Of a DNA stretch of 64,000 nucleotides, positions 32,214-43,458 are shown in pieces; positions within the stretch are counted from its first letter, which is position 1, and every line of letters starts with the position of its first letter. A model generated the notes under the pieces. It was not told the DNA's origin, made no database searches, and worked only from the letters and a program-made list of their open reading frames with translations. The stretch is from Psococerastis gibbosa. Its lineage: Eukaryota > Arthropoda > Insecta > Psocodea > Psocidae. The stretch covers positions 25,321,464-25,385,463 of the forward strand of contig OZ020490.1 of assembly GCA_963971405.1 (NCBI GenBank). Direction: 5' to 3'. Made by a program: the position numbers and the translations under genes.

Positions 32214-32564
32214 TGAATCGGCTTTAGCACGTGGGAACACAGTTGGTTCCTCATAAATTTTTAATTCAATTTAATTTAATTTAAATCATTTCAATTTAAT
32301 TTTGTATTTAGTGATACATTTTATCATTTTATGTAAACCTGTGTTGTTGAAGAATTGGAATATAAACTTGATTGAAAATCCTGAGTTCAATAATTAATGA
32401 AAAATTCTAATTCAAGGTAAAGTAATAGCAAAAAAAGGGCTTATACTATGTGACCCAAACACATAAGTCAGCAGTTTACACGAGTCAATCTTCCAAATAG
32501 AACCCTTTGGAAATAATTGTAAGTTAACTTTTGTGGGACTCGTATCTATAGGTACTTCACTCAG
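32214..32564. other. No recognisable feature
   Basis: AT-rich with AATTTAATTTAA low-complexity sequence near 32,265-32,305. Confidence 0.3.
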
Positions 32565-32768
32565 CAAGGCCCAGCCCAGGTTTTGATTTGAGGGGGGGGG
32601 GTTCAATTTTTTTTTTAAAGTAATTTATTAATGAAAGTCCATTCTATCCAGTGTTCAAACTCAAATAAATTTATTCCAATTCTAACTTCAATACAGGTGT
32701 ACATAAAAAAAATCATGGGGGGGGTCCGGACCCCTTGGACCACCCCCCTGGGCAGTGGGCACGGCCAT
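32565..32768. mobile_element. G-run MITE, GGGCACGGCC family, inverted
   Basis: Reverse orientation of 16,692-16,874: starts CAAGGCCCAGCCCAGG, ends TGGGCACGGCCATG, with GGTCCGGACC inside. Flanks share GGTACTT, with six extra bases on the left. Confidence 0.65.
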
Positions 32769-32774
32769 GGGTAC

Positions 32775-32935
32775 TTGTTTTTGCCTGTTTCATTGCGTCA
32801 ATGGTAAGCTTGTTTCAGCTTGTCTATTATCGCTTGTAGCCGGTGTAGGTTGACATTGAGGACATACGGAAATAATACAAATAATGTCCGAAATCCATGA
32901 GGGACCTATGGGTCCTTCGGGACATTATTTTATAT
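32775..32935 (+). mobile_element. SINE-2, plus orientation
   Basis: Carries GTCAATGGTAAGCTTGTTTCAG, TAGCCGGTGTAGGTTGAC and the downstream AATAATGTCC..GGACATTATT module; ends in ATATATCATT low-complexity repeats. Confidence 0.6.
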
Positions 32936-33309
32936 ATCATTATATATCATTTTATATATCATTATATATCATTTTAAACTTTTGTAGGTATTCCCGCATA
33001 GTTTTCATGTGGGATTGTGTGAATAGACACCACCCACAATAAAGCACCATCTAAACCCTACGACGAACCGTCGCCCAGGAGTTTAGCAGTTTTGTGATAA
33101 GATCGGTGTGAGACGGGACTCACGTAATAGCTAAGCGGTCTCTAAATCAAACGGCTGCTTCGTAGCCAAGCCGTGTGCGTGTACAACACTATCTGATTAG
33201 CTGGGGGCACGCATCGCGGCGAAAAGGCACCCTCTTTATACCTATACCTGCAGGTACATATTATTTTTTTTTAATATTTTTTATTGCAAATTTTTGTTGT
33301 TTGTAATAA
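32936..33309. other. No recognisable gene
   Basis: Starts with (TATATATCATT)n; then a moderately GC-rich single-copy-looking block at 33,040-33,230 with no recognisable domain. Confidence 0.3.
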
Positions 33310-33322
33310 AAGTAATATAGTA

Positions 33323-33606
33323 GTAGTAGTAGTGTTCGTCGGGTTAATAACGACTTAGGCCTCATATTTGGGCCCATTGAGCGACCCCGACTTGACTGCC
33401 CTATGCCAGCCCATAGGACAGTGGACCTCCTGATTATAGTGGATTCCGAACCACTTGGGAAACACAGTGAAGTCACACGATTAGTTCGGAGGTGACCAGG
33501 ACAAGTCCTACCATGTTTCCCTACCGGCACTGTGCACACGACCAAGTTATCTGCAGCTTTGAACCTGTTCTGGTCCGCTGGATTCAACTTGGTATGGCGG
33601 CCGGCT
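33323..33606 (-). mobile_element. SINE-B, full-length short form, minus orientation
   Basis: Tail (TAG)n at 33,320-33,333 and head GCGGCCGGCT at the right. Perfect 13-bp duplications AAGTAATATAGTA (33,310-33,322 and 33,607-33,619). Confidence 0.95.
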
Positions 33607-33734
33607 AAGTAATATAGTAAGAAATCATTGTAAAATTGCATGAGGATTATAAGAATCTTATATGAGTCTCTTGCCTTTTTATAAATAGGCTACGTTTAGA
33701 ATAAGATTATTTTAGTTAAAAGAGGATTTGCTAC

Positions 33735-34440
33735 GTAGAAAATTGGCATCCCAAAATTAAATACTTTTTTTTTCATTAACTCAGGAAGTTATTAAACACT
33801 TGGCTCATTCAAGTTGTAGAAGACTACTTTGTGCGACATATAATCGGGTATTTTTACTTTTCGGTTTTGTAGTTTTTCCAAAAATTCCAGATTACGCGAA
33901 ATTTTAGTCCCCCCTGGTTTGTATGAAAGATTTAAGGTACCAAAAATATTAATATTATTTCCTTACTTTTTGTTTTATTTATTTTTCCAACGCCTGCTTT
34001 TAGAATTTCTGCCTTAAGCAACCTTGATTACCTTGTCAGCCTGGTGGGGGAGTGAGTCTGTTTATTCACTTGAGGCACCCTAAGGGCAGACTGCTTCATC
34101 TCGGGGAGAAGGGTAGTTGACTGACAGGGTGGACCTCCTGATTATAGTGGATTCCGAACCACTTGGGGAACATAGTAAAGTCACACGATAAATTCGGAGG
34201 TGACCAGGACTCGACACGCGCTTAGATTGCCTAAGCTCGTCACCATGTCCCACCATGTTCCCCTTCCAACGCTGTGCACACTACCAAGTTTGCCGCAGTC
34301 TGGAACAGGCTATATATTATTTCCTATTATATGATGCATGAAGTAGTCTCCTAAAACTTACATAAGCCAAGTCTTTAATTACTTGCTTTGCTAATTAATT
34401 AAAAAATAAAAAGTCAATAAAAGCAACAACTTTTTGGGAG
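33735..34440. mobile_element. Fold-back family FB copy, split by SINE-B
   Basis: The left piece (33,735-33,963) and right piece (34,314-34,440) match consecutive parts of the FB element, from GCTACGTAGAAAATTGGC to GCTTTGCTAATTAATT. They are separated by the SINE-B long form, whose duplication lies in FB sequence. Confidence 0.8.
33964..34313 (-). mobile_element. SINE-B long form inside FB element
   Basis: 350-bp insertion with perfect 12-bp duplications ATATTATTTCCT (33,952-33,963 and 34,314-34,325). Shares the GTGGATTCCGAACCACTTGGG core with the short form, but carries an extra 3' module (CCAACGCCTGCTTT…GAGTGAGTCTG) and an A-rich tail. Other long copies: 45,914-46,330 and 63,205-63,578. Confidence 0.9.
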
Positions 34441-35424
34441 CTAATCCTTATCAGGACTAAACCATCTAATCAGACCATCAACAGGAAATCAAACTGCAAT
34501 AGCAGGAAGCCAATCAGGAGCGAGGAAGGCTCCACCCCACCCCCTCGTCTTAGTATAAATATCCCCTTGCCAAAACAGTTGCTATGGAGTGTGCGCCACT
34601 GAAGATGCCGACCGCAGCTGTTAACGAAACGTTTTGAAGTATACGTTCAAATCGACCATCATTCCCGATTCTCTTATGGCCTAATTGGGAATGTAGGTAT
34701 GTAATAATGCAATAGACTATGGCACCCAACGATGAAAAATTATAAAATTATATGAATGGCCTAATAAAAATCTATCTTTTAACCTCAAAGTCAGGTACCT
34801 ACTGTACAACAGTAGTCGAGACGGGAACTTTACAATTTCTGTTACATTTTTTATTATCTGGCTATAACCGTTAAAAAATACACCAAGTCGGACAATTAGT
34901 AAATCCCTCTCGGTTCATTGAAAGCGCCACTGTAATACGGAATCGTTTATGTAATTACGCTGACCAACTGTTATGGTAAAGAGCGTTGGACACCGAGAAA
35001 ATGGTTTTAATTTTACTTTTATTCTGTGATTTCATAATCTCAGATTTTTTATAAGGCAAGTACAGAGGCTCATTTTTTATTTACTTATACAGTAGCAAAC
35101 TCTACGCTTGCAGTATGGTCTTGTTTTTGCTATCGTATTTGATTAATTGGACTTTTCTCGTGCCTATATACCTGTAAGACTGGAATTTCTTTGGTAAGAT
35201 GAGTCTAATCTAATGAAGAAAAGAGTCTAATTTTTCATTCAATCGTAAATTCTTCTTTAAATGCCTCTTTTACCAAAGATTGGCGATCATCATGGCAATT
35301 TAGACCTTGGAGACTGCTACTCTTGCCAAACAACTCCCCCAGGTTTTTCAACCAGGATGTTTTAATGTTTTTTTCTCTCTCATTGTTAAAATTGACTTTG
35401 TATAGGTTTACGAATAAAGTTAAA
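34441..35424. other. Mixed debris, no gene
   Basis: At 34,545 TATAAATA precedes a fragment GCCACTGAAGATG…GAAACGTTTTGAAG that resembles the arms of the 57-kb palindrome. At 35,265-35,300 there is a scrap of the 6.4-kb dispersed repeat. Nothing else. Confidence 0.35.
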
Positions 35425-35935
35425 TTAAAAATTCACAACCGGTTTCGGCTCACGCCATCGTCAAGTGCGATTGAAAACAGATAAAACAAAAGGTATGCAA
35501 GCTAAAACAAAATAAAACTCATTGTCAAGATAACACTCGACAGCATCGCATAAAGTAATCAATTTAAATTAAACAATTAAACATTAACCAATGGAAGCGC
35601 CAACAAGGGGGAACTACTTAAAGAGGTTATGTCATTAAGTAACGATTTGTTTTTAACCATAGCTTCCCTAATCTCAATGGTTTCTAAATTATCAAGAAGT
35701 TTCCCCTTGTTGGCTACATGTAAGATCTTAAAATTATCGAAATCACAGGCATGGTTGTGGGTGTTTATATGTTGGGCAAAGGCGGACTGAGTGTCGGGCT
35801 TTCCTACCCCCCCCCCCCCCCGTCTATGCTCCGCTATTCTTTCTTCAAACCCTCTCCCAGTTTGTCCATTATATAAGCTACCACAATCATTACAGTCTAG
35901 TTGATAAACCCCTGATTTTCTCCCGAAAAACTAAG
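35425..35935 (-). pseudogene. Penelope-like element 3' part: GIY-YIG endonuclease
   Basis: The minus frame encodes GVYQLDCNDCGSLYNGQTGR then GFEERIAEHRR, a G-run, and after it SAFAQHINTHNH, FDNFKILHVANKGKLLDNLE and TIEIREAM. This is the C-terminal GIY-YIG nuclease of Penelope-like retroelements: GVY stands for the first motif, and the second is LYNG instead of LYIG, so one conserved position is altered. A 15-nt C/G homopolymer sits between the motif pair and the rest. The end carries GATGGCGTGAGCCGAAACCGG, typical of the 3' end. Reverse transcriptase is missing upstream. Confidence 0.85.
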
Positions 35936-35966
35936 CCTAAGGCCAAAGAGGTTGAGATATTTCGCT

Positions 35967-36165
35967 TTAATGGGTTAGCCTGCTTAACTTAGTGTTTTTC
36001 ATCAAGGCTGCAGCAGTTTGATGCCAATATAAATTAGCAATAGCTCTTAGCAGTCTATCATCGATGCCAACACTAGTTAGGTTAATTAATTTCTCGTGGC
36101 TTACATAGTCAAAAGCCTTTTGGAAGTCAATAACACACAAGTAGACCTCTTTGTTCACATCTATC
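35967..36165 (-). pseudogene. LINE reverse transcriptase fragment (motif A region)
   Basis: The minus frame reads NKEVYLCVIDFQKAFDYVSH, then EKLINLTSVGIDDRLLRAI. CVIDFQKAFD is RT motif A with its catalytic aspartate, in the form used by RTE/CR1-group LINEs. Broken on both sides; no motif B or C. It abuts the Penelope fragment, but I see no evidence that they were ever one gene. Confidence 0.75.
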
Positions 36166-36484
36166 TCTTCGTGTGAAAAATTGAAAAAAACAGGCGCGTA
36201 TTAATATGGTTTCAAGCCCCCTCCCCCTCTCTGGATGCGCCACTTGTGCTAACCCTACAGCCTTGATTTGCAAATGCTTGCTCCAACGGCAATAATAATA
36301 ATAATATAGAATAGATGGAGCCTAACCATAAACTATAAGAATTGCCGATAGCAGTGGAATTAAAAAAAAAAAAAATGTAGATAGGTAAAAATGTCCAGAA
36401 TGACGTTGTTATGAACCTAGGCCTCCTTCAAATGCCAACGACCCCTTGTATTTTGGAAATTTATTTATATTGTTTCCGTAAAAT

Positions 36485-36625
36485 TTTTGGGCCATTGGCG
36501 AAGTGGTATACGTCCTCGATGTCAACCTACACCGGCTACAAGCGATAATGGACTAGCTGTGACAAGCTTACCATTGGCGCAGTGTAACAGGTGGAAGCAT
36601 GACTAAACCAAGTACAGATACGAGA
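36485..36625 (-). mobile_element. SINE-2 fragment
   Basis: Contains CATTGGCGAAGTGGTATACG, CAACCTACACCGGCTACAAG and GACAAGCTTACCATTGGCGC on the plus strand, as at 15,075-15,205. The 3' module is absent. Confidence 0.6.
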
Positions 36626-37929
36626 CAGAAATGGCAAAGGAAGCGTTTCCAGTTTGTATGTGGTTCCAACATTAAAAAAGAAAATAGCGGGAAATTTAAA
36701 AACAAATGAAAAACAGGCAGATCTGCTGACAACAGAACTGCCTCGCAGTAAGTTCTGCGTGCATCACTCGCAATCTAAGTAGATTTATGTTGACTGTATT
36801 ATGCTTATTGCGAGACCACCCGCTTACATAAGGAAACTATCACCGAATCGTTAATTGACTGAGCTACGGATGCCCACATTACCCGGCTTGCTCTCATTTT
36901 CTCACATTTTCGTTGCTTAATTCGCCAGCTACTGTATGTAAACACAAAACCTCCATCTTCTTCTCTTGTGCCGCCCGCTGCGACCTGACACTGATGCCTG
37001 GATCATTATCACCGAGCAGTTATTTTACCCACTGCGGACTTTGAGGATTCAGCATGGTTATATAGGCCGACAAAGAGAGTATATAAACCGGCCTTCATAA
37101 ACTTAAATGACCGCGAATGTAGGTGAACTATTCATTTTACGGATGAAAATATGGTCGAATTAGATATAGAGATGTTAGTACCTATGTATAGTAAATCAAT
37201 TGTTCGTTGGATAATATAAAATTCTTTTGGATTCGTAGCACAGCACCTGCATTAAAAGATAACTTATCGCAGAATAAGCGTTAAATGCGTTAAAACAGCA
37301 TATAGTTTTTATTTGTTTTTTGAGGGAGTTGAAGTTGAAAAACCCACGAAAAATTGATGCATAAAAACTTGAATGTTGGTAGCCTGTTTCAATTTCCCTC
37401 TTCTCCTAACTCCTTCGCAGCGCAGAAACCCTTAAACAAAGTGTATAGCTGCAGAAAAAGACACGATTATCCTCAAGTATTGCCGATAGGCGGTTCCATG
37501 ATAGTTCGTAGAAGGAAAAAAGGGTAATTCGGTTTAGGATATTTCGCAGTTAAGTCTATTTTTGAATTGAGCCTGTAGAATATTGATAGGGTCCTCAGCC
37601 CCTTCTCTTGAAATGGGGGGGGGGGGCACTTGAACGCCATACAAGTCGGTGCGACTGGAAAGGGGCGTTATTTCCAACCCTTGTCTCATGTTAAGAAATT
37701 CCATCGTGATGGGTTTAGTCAGCACATCATTGACGTATATTGCAAAAATACCTGGGGGGGGGGGGGTCTTAGGACACCATAAATTCCGTGCCCCTGGTTG
37801 ACAAAATCTGAGGGGAGGGAAGGGGGAATCTCAAAACTGTAAGGCATTAATATCCAGAATTGCAGTGATTCAAACATAAAGATTGACAAATCAATAACAA
37901 TCCCAAACTACGAAATTGCCAATATATAG
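36626..37929. other. Single-copy-looking DNA, no gene assigned
   Basis: 36,830-37,100 is richer in GC and repeat-free, and contains TATATAAACC (37,079) on the plus strand. It might be regulatory, but no exon can be defined. Two G-runs at 37,615 and 37,755 lie in repeat-like sequence. Confidence 0.3.
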
Positions 37930-37995
37930 GTAATTTGCATATTATTGGACTTTGCCTGTTTGCAAATAAATGCTTCTTTATTTTATTTATTTCAT
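37930..37995 (+). repeat. CR1-like LINE 3' tail
   Basis: ATTATTGGACTTTGCCTGTTTGCAAATAAA then a T/A-rich tail, closely matching the end of the LINE at 59,147-59,668 (ATTATTGGGCTTTGTCAG..TTGCAAATAAA). Confidence 0.65.
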
Positions 37996-38504
37996 TAATA
38001 TAGACAAATTTTTGCACTAAAGTGGTTTAAAAAAATATTGTTATTATCTGCGATAATTATTCGTTTATTTATTAAGAGGAAGCTGGCTGTACACGTTGGC
38101 CACCCCTGAATCACCATTAAATAGGTTGGTTTATATTTATTATTAAAGGTAATACTTCAAGTTACATAGATTTGGTCTACTCAATTGATAGAGGACTACT
38201 TCATGCATTGTACTGCGTCGATTTATTTAGTTTTAGTCTAGGGAGTTTTCCGTGAAACTGATAACCGACAGAAATTTACCGAATTATCGAATTCATGGAA
38301 AAATTATACCAACAGAAATGAATAACACCTTATAATATAGGGTGCATGAAATAGTCTTCAAGCAATTGAGTTAACCAAATCTTTTTCAGTAAAAAATATA
38401 AACCAACCTGATTCAGGCTGATCCAGGGGTGGCCAATTGGTACGGCCAGCATCCCCTTAAGTTTTTCAATCAATTTGTTTTGTTTCCTCGAAAATCGTGG
38501 AAGA
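37996..38504. repeat. Remnants of fold-back family FB
   Basis: GAGGACTACTTCATGCAT (38,190) and GGTGCATGAAATAGTCTTC (38,340) are opposite arms of FB, about 150 bp apart. Confidence 0.5.
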
Positions 38505-38725
38505 CTTAAATAAATAAATAAATAAATAAGGACTTTTGGCCTATTACTAAGCCAGACTAGCGGAGTTAGGGCTATAAAGCCCTCTCTTACACTCAACTAG
38601 GTAGGCCCGGGACCGCCTGCTTTACAAGTCCTCCGAAGCATGGCCAGAATATGTAGAAAGTGCAAGACTCGAACCAACAACCTTTCGGGTGATAGTCAGA
38701 GTCCTTACCACTACTCTACAAGACT
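38505..38725 (-). mobile_element. SINE-1, full length
   Basis: Minus strand: tRNA-like head with A-box-like TAGTGGTAAGGACTC and B box GGTTCGAGTC, body, GGGCTTTATAGCCC hairpin, then an (AAAT)n tail at 38,508-38,530. Pol III promoter spacing is tRNA-like. Confidence 0.85.
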
Positions 38726-38890
38726 ACAAGACTTGACAAGTACCTGAGGGTGGGTACCAGACCCCCCTACCCAGTTTAGTCACAGCAGAAAACTTCCTTT
38801 GTGGCTCTGGGCTTAGCCTACAACCCATTTTGTAATACATTTTCAGCTGTATCATCAATTTTCCCGTCCTCACTGCGTATTTTCTCCTCT

Positions 38891-39220
38891 TAAGGCGCAG
38901 TTTCCACCGACCTCTCATTGCAGAATGCAAATAACATAGACGGAAATTTTTGTTTTACTCTATGCCATAGTTAAAATTGATCAATGATCATAGAGAAAAA
39001 TCACAAACAAACAAACTAAAATTAAAAAATGGCGTCATGGGATATGTTAAGTACAAACATTTTAATAGATTTCTATAAAAAGAAAAATTCAAATTTCCGT
39101 CAATGTCATTTGCATTCTGCAGTGAGAGGTCGTCGGAAACCTCGCCTAAGTCTTGAATGTCTGCTACCACGTCACCGTATGTGTATTTTGCACTTGCAGG
39201 TCGGTGGAAACCGCGCCTAA
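38891..39220. mobile_element. Family F inverted-repeat element, copy 2
   Basis: Ends TAAGGCGCAGTTTCCACCGA and GGTCGGTGGAAACCGCGCC, with an internal GATCAATGATCAT core. Same family as 21,430 and 43,459. No clear target duplication. Confidence 0.8.
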
Positions 39221-39734
39221 TCGGCATTGACAATTCCAATATTTTGAATAATTTGAATAGTTTCAGTATTTGAGTTGATACCGGCCGAGGTCATGGAGGT
39301 ATATCATTATTTGTGTACGTAAGGCACAGGAAACTGGTTTTTATCTATGTCGATACGACGACCTTGCTGTATGTAACTACAATCATCCGACAGTGTAGTG
39401 GACAACAGAAATATGCCATAAAACGTATAGCCTTGCTGGTAACGAGCATAGTTTGTTTATTGGTGCAATTTGCAATGGTACAAAAAGTCTGTCTTTTAGT
39501 CCTAACTAGGTGTCATGGTAACAGAATGACATAATTTGACGTTGGCTTGTCCAATAGCGATTTTGTCCAGACAATTCTTTGATTAAATCACGGGTAAGAG
39601 CTAGAATAGGAAAAGGAACATTGGACGAACGTTATTACATCTATAGTTACACTAACACAGTGGAAATTGTATACTCTATAGAGCTAGCCATTGATGAGAA
39701 CTGTTGAGAACAGTATACAGTATATGTGAAAATA
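39221..39734. other. No recognisable feature
   Basis: A 73-codon plus frame at 39,313-39,534 has no recognisable domain. Confidence 0.3.
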
Positions 39735-40695
39735 AAATGTTCCTTTTTGCTTTCAAATTTATACGTAGTAGAAGGAATGCTTTGTGATGGTCGAAATTCT
39801 CGATTCCGAGATTTCAACGGATTTACACGTTTTGGGGTCCCAGGAACCAAAAAAAGTGGTTTTTACGAAATGTCTGTTTGTCGCTCTGTCTGTATGTCTG
39901 TCTGTTCATCAATTTCTGGGCAAACTACTCAGCTGATTTTGATGAAATTTTGAATATAGGCTTGCAAAAATCATACATACCTCGAGACCATTTTTATTTT
40001 ATTTTGGGCTAACTCAATTTGGGGGGGGGGGGGGGTTTATTCTCAAAAAAATTCCCAAAAAAGTCTAAAAAAATTGTTTCTCAAAAACGGCTCCAACGAT
40101 TTCTTTTGAATTCACATATATTGTAGTCGTTATTAATGATAACAAAATGTGGATGGTCGCTTGCCCCTTGATAGTTTGCTTCTGGGGGTAAAAAAATAAA
40201 ATTAACTCAATTATCATGAAAAATGACTAAAAAAATTTTTTTATGCGGAACCTTTCTATCGATGATTTCTACCTTCAGGTATGTTTTAGGTGTTCAATAG
40301 GGTAACAAAAACGGAAAGGTTGCATTTCCAAAAAGATATTTGCTTCGGTGCAAAAAATTAATTTTAAATTATATAATTATATTATATATAATTAAATAAT
40401 TAATTAATTTTTGAGAAATTACGGAAAATTCACGCTCCAGTACAATACGTGCCATGTGTCATTGTTACTACCGTTACAATGTATTGGTATGTTCGTTCCA
40501 GAATATGCTATTAAGATTTAAGGGGTTTTTAATATATTGAGTGGACCCCCCCCCCCCCTTCTCGAGGGATCTGAAATTTAACCATAGGGAAATTATTTCC
40601 TATGAAATTACACATGTCTACCTAGGTATATACCCTAGGTATATCTGCTAATTTATAAATTGGAAAGCATGTTCGAGTAAACTCGGACCGGTTCT
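39735..40695 (+). mobile_element. Family H TIR element, complete copy
   Basis: Inverted ends GCTTTCAAATTTAT (39,749) and ATAAATTGGAAAGC (to 40,668). In order: GATGGTCGAAATTCTCGATT, GGGGTCCCAGGAACC, a (CTGT)n-like block, a 15-nt G-run, GATAGTTTGCTTCTGGGGG, a C-run, and AACTCGGACCGG. Opposite orientation to 13,150-14,015. Confidence 0.75.
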
Positions 40696-41015
40696 TATTT
40701 AATTAAAAAAGCAAGTCATTAAAGATTTGGCTCATGGAAGTTGTAGAAGACTACTTCATGCATGATATAGGAGAAAATATTAAATTTTTTATACCTTAGT
40801 TCTTCTATAAATACCAGAACAGACAGGACAAGACTAAAATTTCGCGTATTCTGGGATTTTTGGAAGAACTACAAAACCGAAAAGTAAAAATGCCTGATTA
40901 TATGATGCACGAAGTAGTGTTCTACAACTTACATGAGCCAAAGTTTTAATAACTTGCCGAGTTAATTAAAAAAAAAATGAAAAGTATTTTCTACGTGACA
41001 TATCCTCTTAAGTAT
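40690..41015. mobile_element. Half of a fold-back FB element
   Basis: Matches the right half of the 12-kb FB element: GATTTGGCTCATG.AAGTTGTAG, then TTTTGGAAGAACTACAAAACCG, then TTCTACGT.ACATATCCTCTTAA. Directly abuts family H. Confidence 0.75.
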
Positions 41016-41911
41016 TCACATAATAGTCTCCTTAAATTAAGTTATAATATGGTAACAGACTCTTTTTAATCACATTTGACGGGAAAAGTAACCAGTGGAA
41101 TAGCCGCCTATAGCTACATTGAGTCAATGATAAATTTCTCAGCGAGTCGCCGGCGTTCGAATCGTTCGTGTGTACCGGTTAAAAACGCGTCTTCTTTATT
41201 TTCATTCTCTAAATTAGTCATTTGCGTCACGGTAGGTAGACAAAGGGTATCAGTTGACAGAGAGTCGCCGTCTGGGGCCGGCCCTGCCGCGTTTGAATGA
41301 CGTGTCCGATGACAATGCTACTAACGGGCTGGACCACAGACCACAACTCTGTTCCCGCGCTTTCCCAATTTTCAAACAAAAAACATTGAAACCAATCGAA
41401 CCGCGCCGTATCCAGCTTACACCTCCACTTACACATTCCTCGGGTAATTTCTATTTCAAAATGGAAAATTTTTAAATGGCCGCCCTCGAGTTCTATCTCG
41501 TATATGAAGATATTCGCTCTACCAAGAATATTTCTTAAATTTCAAATTTCTGTCAAGGTGTGTTAGGAGGGAGGGGGGGGGGGGTAAATAAAGCACTAGA
41601 CTGATCGATGGGATAATTGCATAGTCTAGAATGTGCAGACTAATATAAAACTACACAATGATACTTATGCTATGCACTGGAGTATGAATTCAATCAATCA
41701 ATCAATCAATAAATATAATAATCATACAATATATACAATTTGTGATATAAAAATACCATGGCCCCGGTAGGCCGTGGCCCGTGATGGGTCCAGATCAACT
41801 GTTGTTATTGTTACAATAATAGTCAATAGTCAATCCAAACAATAATATAGGAAGTATAAATAAGTTAGTAGGGAGCATATTTAATTAATTATATTTAATT
41901 GTAGTTAGGGA
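41016..41911. other. CpG-rich single-copy-looking block, no exon defined
   Basis: 41,085-41,420 is relatively rich in CpG and free of window repeats, with short open frames on both strands. No consistent splice pair. A G-run lies at about 41,572 and (AATC)n at about 41,692. Confidence 0.35.
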
Positions 41912-42095
41912 CAAGGCCATATCCAGGATTTTTTTTCGGGGGGGGGGGAAGGGGGTTTCAGAAATTTCATTGGATATTACATAGTAATTTTTATTTTTCC
42001 TCTCAAAATCCGATTCTATCTAGTGTTAAGCCATTTCATTTCGGGGGGGGGGGGGGTGTTTGACCCCCCATGAACCCCCCTTGGCTACGGCCTTG
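41912..42095. mobile_element. 184-bp G-run MITE, CAAGGCC family
   Basis: Ends CAAGGCCATATCCAGG and TGGCTACGGCCTTG, same family as 6,172-6,338. Flanks GTTAGGGA / GTTAGGAG match in 6 of 8 positions. Confidence 0.8.
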
Positions 42096-43199
42096 GTTAG
42101 GAGCTATTTGATATAGATAATATTCAGATTATCCGTGATGTCTTCAAAAAAGTATTTTCACTTCAAAAAGCAACTTATTCTGTTTCGTTTAAATCCGATT
42201 AGCACCTTGAAATTAAAAAGCATCGATAAAAAGGTTCCACAGAAATATTTATTTATTTTGGTAATTTTTCCCAAGAAAATGGAGTCTTTTAAAATTTATT
42301 TTGCCTCCAGAGGCAAACTAGCATTGGGAATGGTCGGTTTTGTTAATTTTCATGAAGGTGAATTTTTAATAAAATCAATATACATTATTTTTGCCGTTTT
42401 TGGAGGCTAAAACCCCCAAAATTATAGCCCAAAATATAGAAAAGCCTGCTCCTCGTCTATCCTGAGCATGCTTGCTACCATGGGCGCTGGTTCCATAAGG
42501 CTTGGTATGGCCCGGGCCATACCAATATTCGGATTGGTATGGCTGAGCCATACCAATAATTTTAGGAATAACCAACACCTCATATTTTAGTGTATTTTGA
42601 TAAATAAATTCACTATTTTACATTGCACTTACTTAGAACAAATCTTATAATTTATTATGAAAATTAAAAATTAAAGGAAATGAAATCGTCAAATCGATTA
42701 TTTAGATCGAAATTGGCGGGAGCCAACAGATTTATTGAAATGATAGCTACAGAGTGATGCCATATATTTATTGGGGGAGGGGAGGGGGGGCAAACTGACT
42801 CCTTCCCCCCGAAAAAAGGATTTCCTCGGGCAATGTTGGGCCATACCAATAATTTTCACAACTCGGCGCCCATGCTTGCTACCGCACCTTCCCTAATAAC
42901 TCCTCTATGAGCAATATTAGTTCTTACAGATACAACTACTTTACTCCAACACACGCTCCCGTTTCTGTTCCAGTCAACTATCTTTAAAAATCTATGAAAA
43001 ACCCTTAACCCATTATACCAAAAAATCGTGCAATAGGCAAAGGCAAACTGATGATGTAGGCGGTACCTGGGCAACTCGTCGTCTAGCGCGCTTTCTAGCA
43101 GCTTGCAGAACGACACTAGTGCCCACCACACCAACCCCATTCAAAACGATAGTACTGCACTATACATAAACATACAACGTGTAAGCCCCAAAGGGCGTA
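42096..43199. other. No gene; scraps of repeats
   Basis: Contains GCCATACCAATAATTTT repeated at about 42,548 and 42,841, bracketing a segment with G- and C-runs, possibly another MITE. The 94-codon minus frame at 42,856-43,140 has no recognisable domain. Confidence 0.35.
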
Positions 43200-43458
43200 G
43201 CGTTAAGATTTAAAAAAAATAAATAAAAAAATAAAAGAGTTTCCCGGGATGAAATTTTTATGACCTACATGTCAAATTTAAAAAAAAAAAAAAAAAACAA
43301 CACCGAAATCGTTTGCCCACACAGAGCTACAAATAAAAAGTCAGACATTTTGTAAAAACAAAAACAAAAAAAACAACACTTTTTTAGTGCTGGAACCTCA
43401 AATCATGTAATTCAGTAGAATTCTCGAAATCGAAAAGTTCGACCGCGGCTTTCCTTAG
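43200..43458 (-). repeat. Family H remnant
   Basis: AAATTTTTATGACCTACATGTC…GGAACCTCAAATCATG…CGAAATCGAAAAGTTCGACC…GGCTTTCC matches the right half of the 13-kb copy. It is cut at TTCCTTAG, where family F copy 3 inserted. Confidence 0.7.

Noticed and set aside
35425-36165. A single fused retroelement with RT and GIY-YIG
   Set aside because: The RT fragment is of LINE type and lies on the 5' side of a Penelope-type domain by chance; no continuous frame joins them.
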